NCBI GenBank assembly: GCA_036924085.1
Contig: JAVGWX010000004.1
Span: forward strand, 15,093,454-15,157,453
DNA: 64,000 nt
Direction of reading: 5' to 3'
Origin: Ariolimax columbianus
Lineage: Eukaryota > Mollusca > Gastropoda > Stylommatophora > Arionidae
In this document: positions 31,141-46,100 of the stretch, piece after piece
Layout of the letters: each line of letters begins with the position of its first letter
How positions within the stretch are numbered: position 1 is the first letter of the stretch
Notes under the pieces: generated by a model
Seen by the model: only the letters and a program-made list of their open reading frames with translations
Told to the model about the DNA's origin: nothing
Database searches by the model: none
Translations under genes and position numbers: made by a program

Positions 31141-34100
31141 GTTTGTTTACCTTGTATGCTTTTTTATTCTTAGTGAATTCGTTTTTGATAAGGTGGGACA
31201 GAAGTATACTCTGCATGCTTTTCCAATGAAAGTCACTATATACAAAGATGCTATCCATAATAAGCACAACACTATTGGCTGGTATGTAGATTAGATCATT
31301 CATTATTGGCTCTTTTTGTCTTGTCAGACGATAGTAATAATTGTGCTATTAGCACAAAGTCCGGGCAGAAATATAGAGACCATGTGTTGCCCTGCCCAAT
31401 TACATCTGTTAATAAAATGGAAATATTAGCTTGTCTGAATATTTGATTATAGTTGTTTGCTTCTCCATCTTATAAATTTGACTTGACTTAGTTGCTCCTC
31501 TTCTACCGTGAGATGTAAGGGTTATCTTTCCTTTTTCTGGTGGTTTATAGTTTCTACAGGATCGGGGTAGCGTACTTATGCCCAACTTCATGAATCTCTT
31601 CATATGAAATGCACGGTAGGTTACAGTGTTAAATTGTTTGATCTCTTTTCAGACCCCAGTAAGACACGAGTTCTGCATAATTTAATGAGTCCATATTGGT
31701 TAGTAACATATTTTTGTGTGGGTCATCATCATCTTCTTTCGTTCGCTTTAAAATATTGTCTATATCTGCAATGTTGTCTCTTGTATAAACTTCACTGTCT
31801 TTTGTAGTTCACGTACAGGTCCATAAAGTTTCTGTTCCAGTGTTGTTTCTATGGGCCAGTGAGATTTTCTCTGTATATCATATTCGGGGCAGTTTTGTAG
31901 TATGTGCTTTGCTATCTGGGGCGCCTGTCCACATGTACACATTGCTGAGTTGCCAATCTTCATTTTTGTGTACATGTGGCTGCGGAGACGGTTGTGTCCT
32001 GTTCTAAGGCGCAACACAACAGTTTGCTCTTGTCTGTTCATGTTATGGTAATCGTCTGGTGTTACTGTTGGTGACTTTCTGATTGATTTGATCATCCTTA
32101 TCTTCTGTTGGTATGTAACTGGCACATCTGGTTGCTTGTCTGCAGCACCCTCCTTTGCCAGTCGATCCGCTCTCTCGTTTCCTGGTACTCCACAATGAGA
32201 AGGTATCCACTGCATGACAATCTTGCGCTGGTTGCTCAGTTCAGACAGTAGAGCCTGTAGATCTGGCAGTTTCTCAAATTTAAGTGCTTGGAGTGCTGAT
32301 TGTGCATCTGTCAGAAATACTACAGGTTGTGAACTGACATAAGTGTTCAACAGTTTCTCAGTTGCCACCTTGATTGCCTGTATTTCTGCATCATATGTAT
32401 GACAGAATTTCCCAGTTGGTACTCTGACTGTATCCCTAATGTTGTTTGGGTATTCTATGTACACTCCCGCTCCACCATTCTTTACTGCATTCTGTGCTGA
32501 CCCATCTGTGTATTCTCTGATCCAGAGGTCTTGTGTGTATTCTTCATCCAGGAAATTGAGGATCACTATCCTACGTTGCACACTGTTCTGTTCATCCTTG
32601 TCTAATATTCCTTTCACTTTTGTTTGAATGCATACTGATAATCCGTGCTCCTCTCTCCAAGGGGTTTGTTCTGGCACAGACTTTAGGGGGATGTCAACTT
32701 CAGGTTGATCCATAATTTGCCTGCGAGGTTGTTTCGCTTGATGCACAAAACTACTTCTTTTCAGTCTTCCCATTATTAAATTTAGAAATCTGTCTTTCAT
32801 TGGATGGCTTGGCATGCAGAGGAACTTTTCTGCCTGTGTTAATACCTTTGTGTCTCTGCGTTCTCTTAGTGCTTGTAAAAAAAGTAAAGTATCCCATAGC
32901 ATTACTGCCGTAGGGGTGTGAGGTGTTAGCGATCTCAAAGGCTCGGCTATATGAGGTGGGTAGCCATCTCCTCTCCCTCGCCGCTTTTACTTCCCGGACT
33001 GAACCGGTACTCATTTAAGGCTGGGTCGACCCAGGAGCCATTGCGGTCTGAAAAAAACATTACCGCCTCAACTGGGGAATGAACCCAGGACCACTCAGAT
33101 GTGAAGCCAGCGCGCTAACCACTGCACTATGCTTGGATCCTTCCCATTTTCTCCATCTCCACTATAGGTGTTGATTTCATTGCTCCTGTAATGACCCTAA
33201 GTGCCTGATTTTGCACCTTCTCCACCTCTTTAAGAGTAGTGTTTGCTGCAGGGCACCACGCTGCTGACCCATATTCCAGATGTGGCCGTATACCTTGTTG
33301 GTAAACTTTGTTAAGTATTTTTACACTAGCTCCCCATGTGGTTCTATATAATTTTCTCAGGATGGCTAACTTCCTCCTGGCTTTTTTGGCTGCCTTGTTG
33401 ACGTGTTCCCTCCATGTCAACCTATCATCAAATGTAACTACAAGATAGGTGGGTTGTTTATCTTCTTTGAGGTGTTCTCCATTTATCTTGATAACTCCAG
33501 CTTTTTGTTTTGGGGAGAGGGGGAAAAGCGTAGTGCTACATTTTTCTGTGAATGTTTACACACCATCTGTTTGTCCATGAGGTCAAGGCATCAATAGCTC
33601 TTTGCAGCATTCTGGTGGCCACTGTTGCTTGCTCATTTGTACACCATATTACCAAGTCATCTGCATACATTGCAACTTTTGTTCCTTGTGGTAGCTCAGC
33701 AATCAAGTCATTGATGAAGACTATGAAAAGTGTAGGGGAAAGAACCCCTCCCTGAGGCACACCATGACGCAGTAGAAGTTCTTACTCTTGAGGCCATCTA
33801 GTTGGACTCTGGCTCTTCTGTTATGTAAGTATGCTTTTATCCATTTGTACATCCTACCCATTACTCCATTATTTCTCAGTTTCTTTAAAAGTCCTTCTTT
33901 CCAAACTTTATCAAAAGCTTTCCTTAAGTCTATCCATGCTGCTAATACCAATTTCTTGTCCTGGAATGCGTCCTCGATCTCTTGTGAGAGGTATGTTGCC
34001 TGGTCTTCAGTGGAGTTGCATTTCCTAATTCCTGCCTGCTGTGGCACAAGAAGGTTTTGGCTCTCAAGATACCACTGCAGCCATAGGTTGATAATATGTT

Positions 34101-37100
34101 CCATTGTTTTACATATGCAGCTTGTGAGGCTGATTGGTCTATAGCTGGATGCCATGGAACTGTCTATCCCTGGTTTTGAGAGTGGTATCATGATTGCTTC
34201 TCTCCAGGTCTGTGGGACTGTACCTGATGTCCAACAAATGTTGAAGATCTAAAGCAGCTTTGTTTTTGCTGCTGTTCCCAAGTACTTGATCATCTCATTG
34301 GACAGTCCGTCGGTTCCTGGTGACTTTCTTATTTTCAGTTTGTATATTGCAAACTCCAGTTCTTTGTATGTGATTGGTGTCTCCATAATTTCGGGTATGA
34401 CACCATCACGTTCTGCATTTTGTCATTCCTCGCGAACACTTCGTTGTTTCTCTCTGTCAACTTCAATGTTGCTATCTTTTGCAAAAGAGTCCGCAAAGTA
34501 ATCAGCGGCTTGTTTGTCTGTGAGGATATTTCCATCTTTGTTTAATGTAATCTTTGTGTTTCTCTGTGCACCCTCATCATTAAGTTGTTTTACCAACTTC
34601 CACAGTTTCCTGGTATCCTTTTCAAAGTTCAGAGACTTTGTTTTCTCCCTCCAACTTCTTCTTCTAGCCTGCAACTTTTCCATTTGAAATTTGGCCTTAA
34701 CATGTTGATATTTTTGGTGGTGTTGACATGGACTAATCTCTGCTTGCTTTCTAGATGTTTTTACCTCATTTTGCAGCTGTTCTAATTCACTATTCCAGTA
34801 TGGCCTATATTGTTTGCGGGCCCCTCTAGGTATTGTTTCATGGGCAGCCTGCAGCATGCATCTGCTGAAATTATCGACTACCTTATTTATGTCTTCATCT
34901 GTTGTTAGATTTCTAGTCAGTACACTAGACCGATGCTGGTATATTGACCAGTCTGCCTTCCTGTAATTCCACTGAGGCAGGGTACTACTTTCATTGACGT
35001 ATTGATTTTCAATAGTTAGAAATACTGGTCTGTGGTCACTACCTCCAAGTTGTTTCCCGACAATGCGTGTAATGTTCCATTCCATTCATGGTGAGTGGAA
35101 TGCCAAATCTGGTGTAGAAGTGGTTGCCATGATCTCGAGTAGAAGGTCGGTGGGTCTGTTGGCTGGTTAATCAAGATAAGTTCATTGTCATCCTGCCAGT
35201 TTTCTAGCTCCTCACCCCTCCTATCCATTTGATCATAGCCCCAGCTCTGTGAGTGGCTATTGAAGTCTCCACACACAATCAGTCTTTCCTTTGTTGCAAT
35301 CGTATTCAGTGCCAGTGGACGATCACTCGGACAGTAATAATTTAGCAGGTGGAATTCGGTACTTTCTGCCTTGAGATGCATCATCTGGTACTCTGTCCCC
35401 TCCATATATATTTCCTGCTGATAAGCAGTATTCCACCCACCCTTCTGCCTGTCTTGTCTGTCAGACCTATAGCACTGGTATCCTCTAATTTTGAAGGCTA
35501 TATCTTTATTGAGATGCGTTTCTTGCAGGCAACATACATTTACTTGCTCTTCATATAGAATATTCTCAAGCTCTAATTTTTTACTATAACCATCTCTTTT
35601 GCTGTTGCATTCCAGTGCATTATTTTAAGTGTTCTTTCCTTTGTTTTTGGTTTTGTGTGTGGCCAGTAGCTAAATTCTCGTGCCTCCTGACTGCATGAGG
35701 CATCCGAGAAGGACCTCCAGTAATAAAATTTGGGCCCTTTCGAGACGGGGGACCCGGCACTGTACCTGCCTGGTTGTCCACCACAGGCTAAGCCCCATAA
35801 CGTTTTGCAGATACAGGCATATTTTCATGTTGAGTATTTGCGTGGCATCCTGATTGCTGTGGTGCACCTTTTGGCTGGTTGCCTCTATCTTCAGCACCTT
35901 AAAGTTGCTTGGGCAGACTGTGGTCTTGCTCGAAAGGGTGTGATGATGATGATGTGATGGACTTATGGACCCATTTTTCAAGTATCCCCGAAGAGAGGCA
36001 GTCCAGTGTGTCTGTATCCCAGGATCGTCACGTCCTGCCAGAAACGTAGCATATACGTGTGAGTGGGGTATCTCCTTACTCCCCTTTAGTATTCTTGGCT
36101 CCTCTACAGTGATGGTATGCCTAGCATTCCCCGCCACCTGGGAGGTTGTCACAAAGGGGCAGAGGTGCAATGTCCGCTGGCCTGCATCTCTTCTACGTCC
36201 ATTGGGATGACTGATAGAAGACAAACGTAAAGAACGAGGCAAGAATGCATTTAACCCATGGAGTGGGGGTGGATTGGTTTAGCCCAGAGCATGTACCAAT
36301 CGTCAGTGGGTTCTGCAGCTCCACCTAAAGGGCTCCACCTGCTTCTCTGCCTCTTAGTCTGGCCCCTCTCCAAGGACCTGTCCGGCTTGGGTGACCCTAA
36401 CAGGAGTAAAACTCCCGCCAGCATAGCTCCCTGGATCATTGGGACACGTAAGCTCTCCAACCCCGTCAAGGTAGGCCTACATTTGTAGAGTGTGTGGGTC
36501 ATGACTAACGTCAGTTCCCAGAAGGGTATAGAAGGCTGCAACTTTTAGAACAGCCTTCTTCATTTTTTAGCAATGAGACTTTGGCTTCTTTTTCATTTTT
36601 TTACTGCTGTTTTTGAAATTGTTATACTTGTAATTGTGGAGCGTGTAACTTGGTCAACAGTGAGACTTCCTAAAACTGGTATTACAGTGCACCAGGGACA
36701 GAAAAAAAACCCAGGACATGGTTCGTTCCTGGTATGACTGCTTCTCCAGTCAACCCAGCTGTAAATGGGCGACTTAGTACATGAGTTATCTTCATCCCCG
36801 ACATTAATTGTTGCCATGGGACTGACCTTTACCTTTATACTTGTAACTTATACATTTTCCTCCTACCATGCATGTTTCAGTCAAGGCTATGTTTTATTAT
36901 AATGGCAGGTTGTCTAATTTTGTGAATTGAATCCATGAAATGGTGTAAATTTTCAAGGCTGCCTTTATAAAATGAAAACACTGGAAGACTGATCTCTACT
37001 TGTCGAGGTCAACATTAATACATATTTAACTCATTCATTCCCAAATATTTTGGACCTCTTGACGCAATTTTTTTCTAAAGTTAAAACTCAAACACAGCGT

Positions 37101-40100
37101 CACTTAGTTGTGATCTATTTATCTTCAATAAAAGTTCCCTGAAGTGTTTTTTTGCGTTTGCCTTATTTCTCCATTCCCTAAGGTGGTTTGCGTTGCACTA
37201 TGTTTTTTATTTTGCGCTTGTTGGCCTAGTGCATCCGACTTTGGCATGCATTTTATGTAAGGGACTGTTTCCTCCTGCATTTTATAAGTGTTTGCTTCCC
37301 CGGGGTAACGGCCGGTGTTGTATGGGGAGCAAACCCAGCACCTTCGGATTATGTGCCGCGTCACTTAACCACTAGCCCACGCTGTTCCCTGAAATAGCAC
37401 ATATCACATACCAAACTGTTCACAATTGCGGATAGAATACAATGGAATACACATATTTTACAAATGGAGGTGAACATTTGTGTATGAGGGATTATAATTG
37501 CATAATCGTTTTTATTTAAAAAAATTATGAAACTTTTTTTCCTGTAATCAATACATTATTCCGCTCTGAACCAATATACAAATAACGTAATGACTTTCTA
37601 TTGACGATAATACACAAGGGAAGATGTTCTGAAAGTTACACCTAATTTGCTGCAGTTCTTTTCACAGTATTCATATTTTACTGAAGGCACATGAAGTTGA
37701 AAATGTGCTAAAAAATAAACCAGCCAATCAACAACTACTTTGACTAGTGTTGTTTTAATCCTAGTTTTCCTAAACTTCTCGGGAATAAACTGTTGATTCT
37801 ACATCTATGCTTTTTCTTGTCGGTGGTCCTGTTAGACACTCCCTAATACATAACACTGGTACAGCTTTTTGGTATCACATTTTAAACTAGAGACATCAAA
37901 GTAACAAAAGAGTACGTAAAATATTAAAAACCTTAGATGAATAAAATATCTTACATAAAATAGAACATTGAAAAACAAAGACCCACTTTAAAATGAAAAC
38001 CACAGGATGTGGAAATGGTTACCATACTACTTTATTATAATGTTATACATTTGTGGATTTATTGTACTACTTTAATGAAAGTAAATAATTAAATAAGAAT
38101 ATAGAGTTTTGGGGAAAGTGGGAAGAGAACTACAGTTAAACTGAATCAAATAATGTGTGATATGAAAGTAAATAATGAGTAGTTGTATGTGGATATGAAT
38201 ACAATACAATGCTAAGATCATAAGATAGCCTTCATTAGCAGTGAGTCAACCTGGAACAGGACAAAGAGAAGTGATGATAAATGAATAAGACAGAGCAGAA
38301 TTAAAGGAGGAAATAATTGAATCTGTCAATCAATAAGTTGAGTAGTGACATAGGGCCCACATGGTGGCACGTGTCACAAATACAAGCTGATATCCTTTTA
38401 TCATAGCATTTAATAGGGCCCATTTTTACTTGTTTAGATTAGTCTAACTCTTCTAGCTATGATGTTCTCATTAGTCATGTCCCTGATGATGACAATCTTT
38501 TCATAACATTGGCTGTGCTGTGTATTTGGGGTCTGCTGAACTTGTCATTGACCTACCTATTTTTGTATCCAAATAAACACTCCATTAGGTCAAACCTTCC
38601 AAGTATCTACCAATGTTTCAAATGAAAGTGACAGAAGAAGAACCAAGATCATTAGTTCTCACCCAAGTACACAGGTTGACAAACATCAAGGGTATGTGTT
38701 TGTGTGTGTTGTTGTTGTTAGAAGCTTCTCGAGCTGGGTTAACACTTGATGATGTTTAGCTGGTAGCGGACTACAGTGGCTCTTCTTGCATTCCGAGGCA
38801 TATTTGAGGTGGACCAGGTCCTCCTGGTTGTAGTGCAATCCAAGGCTCCTCAGTAAACTCACCACTATGAGGATTACTGTGGCAATCTCCACCTTGGCCA
38901 GACTACTGCGACACAGCCAGTTTTCAATAGCGTGTTGGGTGGGGGGGCCTTGATTAGTATATTTCACCTGACCCTGATTACTCTCTGCCCCCTTGTGCGT
39001 GTGTGTGTGCGCGTGTGTATAAGAGCAAATGTGGTAGAAGAAATAAATAGTTACATCCACTTTAAATATGAACAAAGAAAGTTATTTTCTTCTTCTTCCT
39101 CGTTCGTCTTCAGACCTCAACTTCAATGACTCTAACAAAGGCAGCAGTCGACTCAAGGCTCTGTGCGCTACCGTACAGCTTCTCGTGGAAGGACACTGGC
39201 TGTTGCCAAATGTCAATTCTTTTGTCAGTATACAGTGGACAGGACTGCAAAATATGTTCTGCCTTCATGGGGGCTGTGCCGCAGGCACAAAGGTCTGTAG
39301 TGCCAATCTTGAACTTGTTGTACAGATGGCATCTAAGTCTGTTGTGACCTGTGCATAGCCGGAGAATTATCACCTGGTCTCGCCTGGAGAGTTGATGGTA
39401 GGCATCGTTTTCTATGTGGCCAGGGTGGTCTTTATTCCATTTTGCACTGTACGTTGCCCTGATGAATGCTTTTGTCTCATTGTATGTGATTTCTGTATCA
39501 CCCTGCTGCAGCATTCCTCCCTCTCTGGCGAGTCTGTCTGCCTCCTCGTTGCCTGGAATGCTACAGTGGGCTGGTATCCACTGGACTGTGCTTTTTTTGA
39601 AGCACTGGGACAGTCGCTCGAGCGAGTCTGCCAGAGCACCAAGTTCATTTTTGTGCTGGTTCTTGAGCACCATTAACACTGCGAGGGATTCTGTGAAAAT
39701 GACCACTTGCTTTTCTGCCTGCTCCTTATGGTCTATAAGGGTTTCAGCTGCTTGTCCCATGGCACTGGCTTTGGCACTGAAGTTGCTGCAGCGTCTCCCA
39801 GTGGCAAATGCTTCTGAGTATACTTTGCTTTTTAGTTTTATAGTGATGCCTCCTCCCCTGTTTCCAATGGCATCTTTTTCTGAGCCATCCATTTAGTCGT
39901 GCGTCCAGGCTGTTGGTGGAAATTTTTGATTGATGTAATTTATAACTGTGTTTTTTTCTGTTCCTCTGTTTGTGTCTTTTTGTCTTCGATCTTGGGGATA
40001 TTGCATATAATATCAGGTAAGGGTCTTCCTTTCCAGAGGCAGAGGATGGAGCATGCTAGTATTGGCTTTATTTTTTCGTTTAAGAGTGCAGCATTGTTTT

Positions 40101-43100
40101 TAATCTTTTCTTTTGCCTGGACTAAAACTTTTCCATTTTAGCCTGCCGCGTCCCAACCCATTTAGTCTGTGATGCATCGGGTGGTCCATGATTCTTTTGA
40201 ATTTTTCCTCTTGCTGTAGGGTTATGCAGTCTCGGCAGTCTTCCATTGGCTGTAGCCCAGTCATAGCTTCCAGGTCTTTTATTTGGGTGGACTTCAGGGC
40301 TCCTGTTATGATACAGGCTGCTTGGTTCTGGGTGTGCCCTATTTTGTCAAAGTTTGATTTGGATGCCGTGGACCAAGCTGCAATGCCGTATTCCAAAACT
40401 GGTCTCACTCTGCCTGTGTATAATTTCTTTAGTGTGTTTCCATCAGCACCCCAAGCAGTACCAGCAAGTTTCTTCATGATGGACATGCGTAGCCTCGCCC
40501 TCAGCTGGGTCTTTAAAATTTGCGCTTTCCAGGTGAGACATCGGTCTAAGGAGACTCCTAAGAAGGTTGGAGCTTCATCTAGCCGTATCTCTTTTCCATT
40601 TAATTGGAGTTTTACTTGCTGCTGTGTGTTTGATAGGGAGAAGATAGTATGTGTCGTTTTTTGTTCATTTATTTTTAGTAGCCAGGTCTTGGACCATCTT
40701 TCGAGGGCTGCCACAGAACCTTGCATTTGTGTGCTGGCTGTAGTGATGTGTTTTTCAGTAGTCCACATGGCCAGTTCATCAGCGTAGAGAGAATAGTGGG
40801 TACTTTTGTGGAGGCTATCGGCGATGTCATTTATGTAAATAAGGAAGAGTGTAGGGAAGAGGACACCACTCTGGGAAACGCCTTGTTGCATGGTTTCCTT
40901 TTTGCTGGTATGCCCTTGGACCTGCACTCTTGCTGTTCTATTTTCTAAGTAGTTGCTGATCCACTTGTACATTTTTCCACATACTCCATATTGCAGCATT
41001 TTTCCACGCAGCCCGTCTTTCCAAACTTGATCAAAGGCTTTTTTCAGGTCTACCCATACAGCCAGAGTGTGTTTTCCTTCCTGGAAAGCATCTTTGATTT
41101 CTTGTGCTATGTGGATTACTTGATCTTTCGCGGACCTGTGCTGCCTTTAGCCTGCTTGTTGTGGTATAATGATTTGTTTTTCTTCGAGGTGCCAGCTGAG
41201 TCTGGTATTTGTTATTGTTTCCATGAGCTTGCCTGTGCAGCTCAGGAGACTGATTGGCCTATAGCTATTTGGGTCAAGTTTATCTTAATTTTTCTTCAGG
41301 ATGGGAATCATTCGTGCTTCTTTCCACACTTGAAGTACAATGCCACGCTTCCAGCTGCAGTTCATGATCGCTAGGAGTATTTTCTTTGCAGTGCCACCCA
41401 ATCTCATAAGCATGTCGTTGGTTACCCCGTCTTTTCCAGGTGACTTTCTTGGTTTGAGGGAGTAAATAGCTGCATCGAGTTCCTTCATGGTCAGGTTGAT
41501 TGTCATGTGTTCCTCTGGGCAGGTTAATGAATTTTTTTTAAGATCTATCTCTATAGCCATTGCCTGTTTTATTTCAGGAGGGATATGAATCTGGCTCGCT
41601 TGCGAGAATGTTTTTATGAATGTGTTAGCTGCATGTGTTTTGGTCAGCATTTTCCCGCTCAGTTGTACTGCGATTTCATGGTTCCTGCAGTCCTCATTGT
41701 TTAGGGCTTTGGTTAGCCTCCATAGTTTTCTGCCGTCTTTGTCCAGATTTAGCGCTTCAGTTGTTTTTATCCAGCTGTTTCTGGCTGAGCTATTTAGTGT
41801 CGTTTTGTACTTTGCTGCAATAGCTTTGTCGGAGATGTTAGCCTCTTTCGATCTTTCCTTTTCTGCTCTTCCTCTGGCTTCTGTCAGTTGTTCTTCCAGT
41901 TCCTGAAGTTGTGGTGTCCAGTAAGGTTTGTAGTCTCTTCTTGCTCCTCAGGGTATTGATTCAAGGGCAGCTTCATTGAAGCTTTCGGCTAGTTCCCTGA
42001 TTCTTATATTTCGGGTGGTAATCTGGCTGCAGTACATGTCTGACAGCGTTGAAAAGAGGTTCCAGTTTGCTTTTTTGTAATTCCATCGGGGCAGTGGCTT
42101 ATGTTCTTGGGCTGTGTGTTCTATTTTAATCACCAGCTTTATTGGTTTATGATCACTGCCTGCCAATTGGTCTAGTACAACTCTGTTTATCTTGTGACTG
42201 ATGTCTCCTGTCGAAAATGCAAGGTCGGGTGTTGAGGTGGACTGCCATCTTCTTGAGTAAAAACAGGGTGCATCGTCTGCTTTGTTAATGAGCTGTAGGT
42301 CACTATCGATTTCCCAGTCTTCCACTTCGGTGCCGCGTGTATCAGTCTCCGCGTATCTCCATCTTTCTGAGTGACTATTAAAGTCTCAGACAACTACGGA
42401 GTTTGAGTGTTGCACCTCTATTGATTCCAATGAGAGATCCTTATCTGGGGGGCAGTACAGATTTATCACTCTCAAGGTTTTTTCATCTATAGTGACATCG
42501 GCACCAATGATTTCAGCTTGGTTGCCTGTGTGGTTTGGAACTTCTCTGCATGGTAAAGAGTTTCTAATTAGCATGATTACTCCACTTTTGTGGCCCTCTC
42601 TGAGGGTCTCGTATCAGGAACCTATGATTTGGGTTGAGGTGGGTCTCTTGGATGCAAGCAACGTCAATGCTTTCCTCATGGAGTTTGTGAGCGAGCGGAA
42701 ACTTCTTATTTAGGACACCCTCTGCATTCCATTGAAGTATATTTAGAGTCCTTCTCTTTGTGTTTTGGTCAGTAGTGGCTTCCCTAACTGTCCGTGTCCT
42801 GGCTCCACAGCACGGAGGTAGGGGACCGCCAGTAGCATTTGGTGGACCCCTTCAAGGCGGGGTCCGGCACTCTTCCCACCTGTCGGGACTCCTTGGGTCG
42901 AGCACCATCTCGTTGAGTCATTTTGGTGTCCGTCATCATTAAACGTACTGCGTTGCACTGTGCTTCCGACTTCAGCATCAATTTGTTTGGGGCCGCCTCC
43001 CTAGCCTTTGGCTGTCCCCAGCCTGCCTGCAGGGCAGCAGTTGTTTGAGTTCATAGTTGTCTCTCCTAGGAAAGCTGTCTTACACGACTAGCAGATCTTC

Positions 43101-46100
43101 TCTATCTGGGTTTTGATCAAGTTTTCCATCTCGTTGTGCGGGTGTCAGTCAGGGATGTTGTGCTCCTCCGATGCATGCTAGGATTTGCACCCTGGTTTTC
43201 TGCTGCGATTGCTCACGTAGTTTAGCTGGCCAGTCAAAGTTGTCCGGGGGGTGGTGCTGCTGCTGTTTGTTAGCAGACTATAGGAGCCATACGTGAGTTA
43301 GGCAGGAGCGGGGGAACCAAGTAGGGTCCAGGCCATCCTTTTTTGTAAGGAAGTGACTGCCTCTTGCCGTGAGGTGCTATCCCTTACACGCTCCTGCCCT
43401 ACCCCCCGGTTATTTTGAAATTCATTAACAAGTAATTTTGTACTGATAATTTTTTCTTGTTTTACTTACTTCAATGACTGAATTATGTAATTGCATAATT
43501 TCTCTGGATTTTGTCCTGTATTCTCTGTAAGGAGAAAGAGCTCTGCAAGTTCAGTGGAGCAGTGACATACCTGGATCCCACAGAGAATCTCTCTCACAGT
43601 TCTCACTGTATTTTGTCCCAGTCAGCCTAAACGGTATGTCAATGTTTATGTACTTGGTATTATTTACAATAAGTAAGAGAAAGATTCAGGATAATGTTGT
43701 GTCTGTTTAGAAAAAAACAGACCAATCTTAATAATATAAATAGTAGAATACAAATGATTGCTTGCTTGTATTTTGTCCTCCTCTCATTCAAAACTATAAA
43801 AACCAGGGGTCTTCAAACTACGGCCCGTGGGCTACACTCAACCCACCACAAGATTCTATCCCTCCTGCCATCAATTTTTATTTAAATAACTAAATTGTTT
43901 TCCTTTGCTATTTCTTAACCAAGCAGTATAGTTAACATGTCTAGTACGATTTTCTGATCTTGATGGGAAAACAAGAAAAAAGATTGTTCTAAGTAAGTTG
44001 CAAATGGAAATTCTTGATCTTCAATCAGACAACATGCAGAAAAACAAGAATTAAAGAAGAATATATAAACCATTTTTAGAATTCTTTGCATTTTTCAAAT
44101 TTGAAATGATTTGCTTGTGGATTTGTGTCAGTTGTTGGTACAAGATACCTGTTGTGAACAACATTCTTCAGAATGAAGTATTTCAAGTCTAATGTGAAGC
44201 AATTTATCTAATAAGTATGGAAGTCGTCTTAGTCGACCTGTACTTCAACAGGTCCCAGCTCTGGCGTGAGCTGGATGTAGCCGGAAGGAAGATTTCCAGC
44301 TTAACTAGCTAGGCTCGAGTAGTTTATCACTCCACTGTGATGGGACAAGTGCCGCGGAGGATGGTTAACCGATGTGCGAGTCCATCATAACAGCCTCAGA
44401 CACTAGAGCAAAGTAGATCCGCAGCCTGTTAGGCGTCATCTATGCTGCTTTTACCATTCTACCTAACCATGGCCGGTATTATGCCACATCACACAGTTAG
44501 TCATCTTTTACGACATGCTATTTGTGGGGCAGTGGTGCTATTCCTTGTCATAGGCAAAACTCCAGCAGATCAATTGTATTTGAAGTCCATGTAACAGACC
44601 TCACTGTTTGCCCTGGCCGTTATTCTAACTTAGAACATTCTCACACTCATCCACATCATTCATGACTATACTCAGTAAATGACATATCACACAGCAGGTG
44701 GCATATTTATTATATAATACTCATACCAGAAAAATGAGTAGTGAAATTACAAACACAATACAATAGATATCATCTTAACTAAATATTCTATTATTATATA
44801 TATGTTAATATAAATATTAAATAAAGCGGGAATTGTAAGCATGAGCTATTGATGGAATTCCCAACTATCTAAACCCCGTTCTGTTACCTTGCAATTACAT
44901 CACACACACATCGCCTTATCTGCGTCCTCAACACACCTTATCAAATACTCTTCCTCACTCAAATCCCCTCAGGCGGGCGATCTCGACATAACTCGTTCAC
45001 AATGTGTCCTTACTTACAAACACACGTTCAGACTATCTATTAATGCAAAACTCACACCTATTTGAGCGATCCTGTTCTATTACTAAACATTCGTCCAACA
45101 GTCTATCAATTGCTCCTCTATCTAAGTCGGTGAGTTAAACATACTATCTACATTCAGTCTCTCTCTCTCTCGCTCTCATCTCTCTATCCAGCCTCTTCTC
45201 CATCCAGCCTCCTGAGCCAAACTTCTTCTCGAATTATATACACTCAAGCAAAGTCCGAGCTCGACTAATGGATTTCAGGGAATGACTATATTCAGTCTTA
45301 TTGGAACGAAACACTTTGCACACCTGTCACTCATTCTCTCTCAGCAAGCCCCGCTGCCATTTCGTCTGTCAATCAATCTCCCCCTACCAAAATCGGCAGG
45401 CCAGCGGTCAGTTTCCACCTGTCCACATTCTTTACCCCAACTCTGTTCTCCTTTGTTGAGACGGTGAGTGACCTTGACACGCATTCAGGTAGCTTCAAGC
45501 TTTAACATGTTCAGGTATCAGAAACCACCTCACCCCTGTCCCAAACTCCCCTTGCTCCGGCGGGAACTGTTACATCCATTCTAATAATTGGTACCTCCAG
45601 CTGCAAAGCTCTGTTCAGCAACATTTTGAAATGAAATAAAAGTAGTTCTATTCCGTTTTTATTGGCTTTTTTTGGACTACAGTTTAGACTGGGAGTTAAT
45701 ATAGAAACTGCTGTTCCACTATGAAATGCCTCAACAATTGTTTATAATGATTCAGAAGACTTAATGACAACATGAAATGTAGAATTGATCATGAAGGTCA
45801 GTTGTCCCGGACATTTGCGATATAAATGGGAGTGTGGCAGGGATGCCTCTTGTCACTTTCCTCTTTTTATTGGCTATTGACTGGACTATGAAGACAACCA
45901 CATCATATGTGTTCACTGTCAACACAGCTGGATGACTTGGCCTTTCTGTCACAGAGAGCCGGATCAACTTCAGAGTAAGATAAATAGGCTCAATATATGG
46001 TCTCGGAGGTTAGGGCTACACGTTTGTGGAGACAAGACCAAGAGTATGAGAATAAATACAGGTGAAAATGTTCCTATTTTGCTGGACACAGCATTTCTCC

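Noticed and set aside
35670..36242. A 190-aa minus-strand ORF as an independent gene
   Set aside because: Position directly upstream of a LINE endonuclease, and DNA similarity to the 2.9-kb LINE fragment, show it is the remnant of LINE ORF1.
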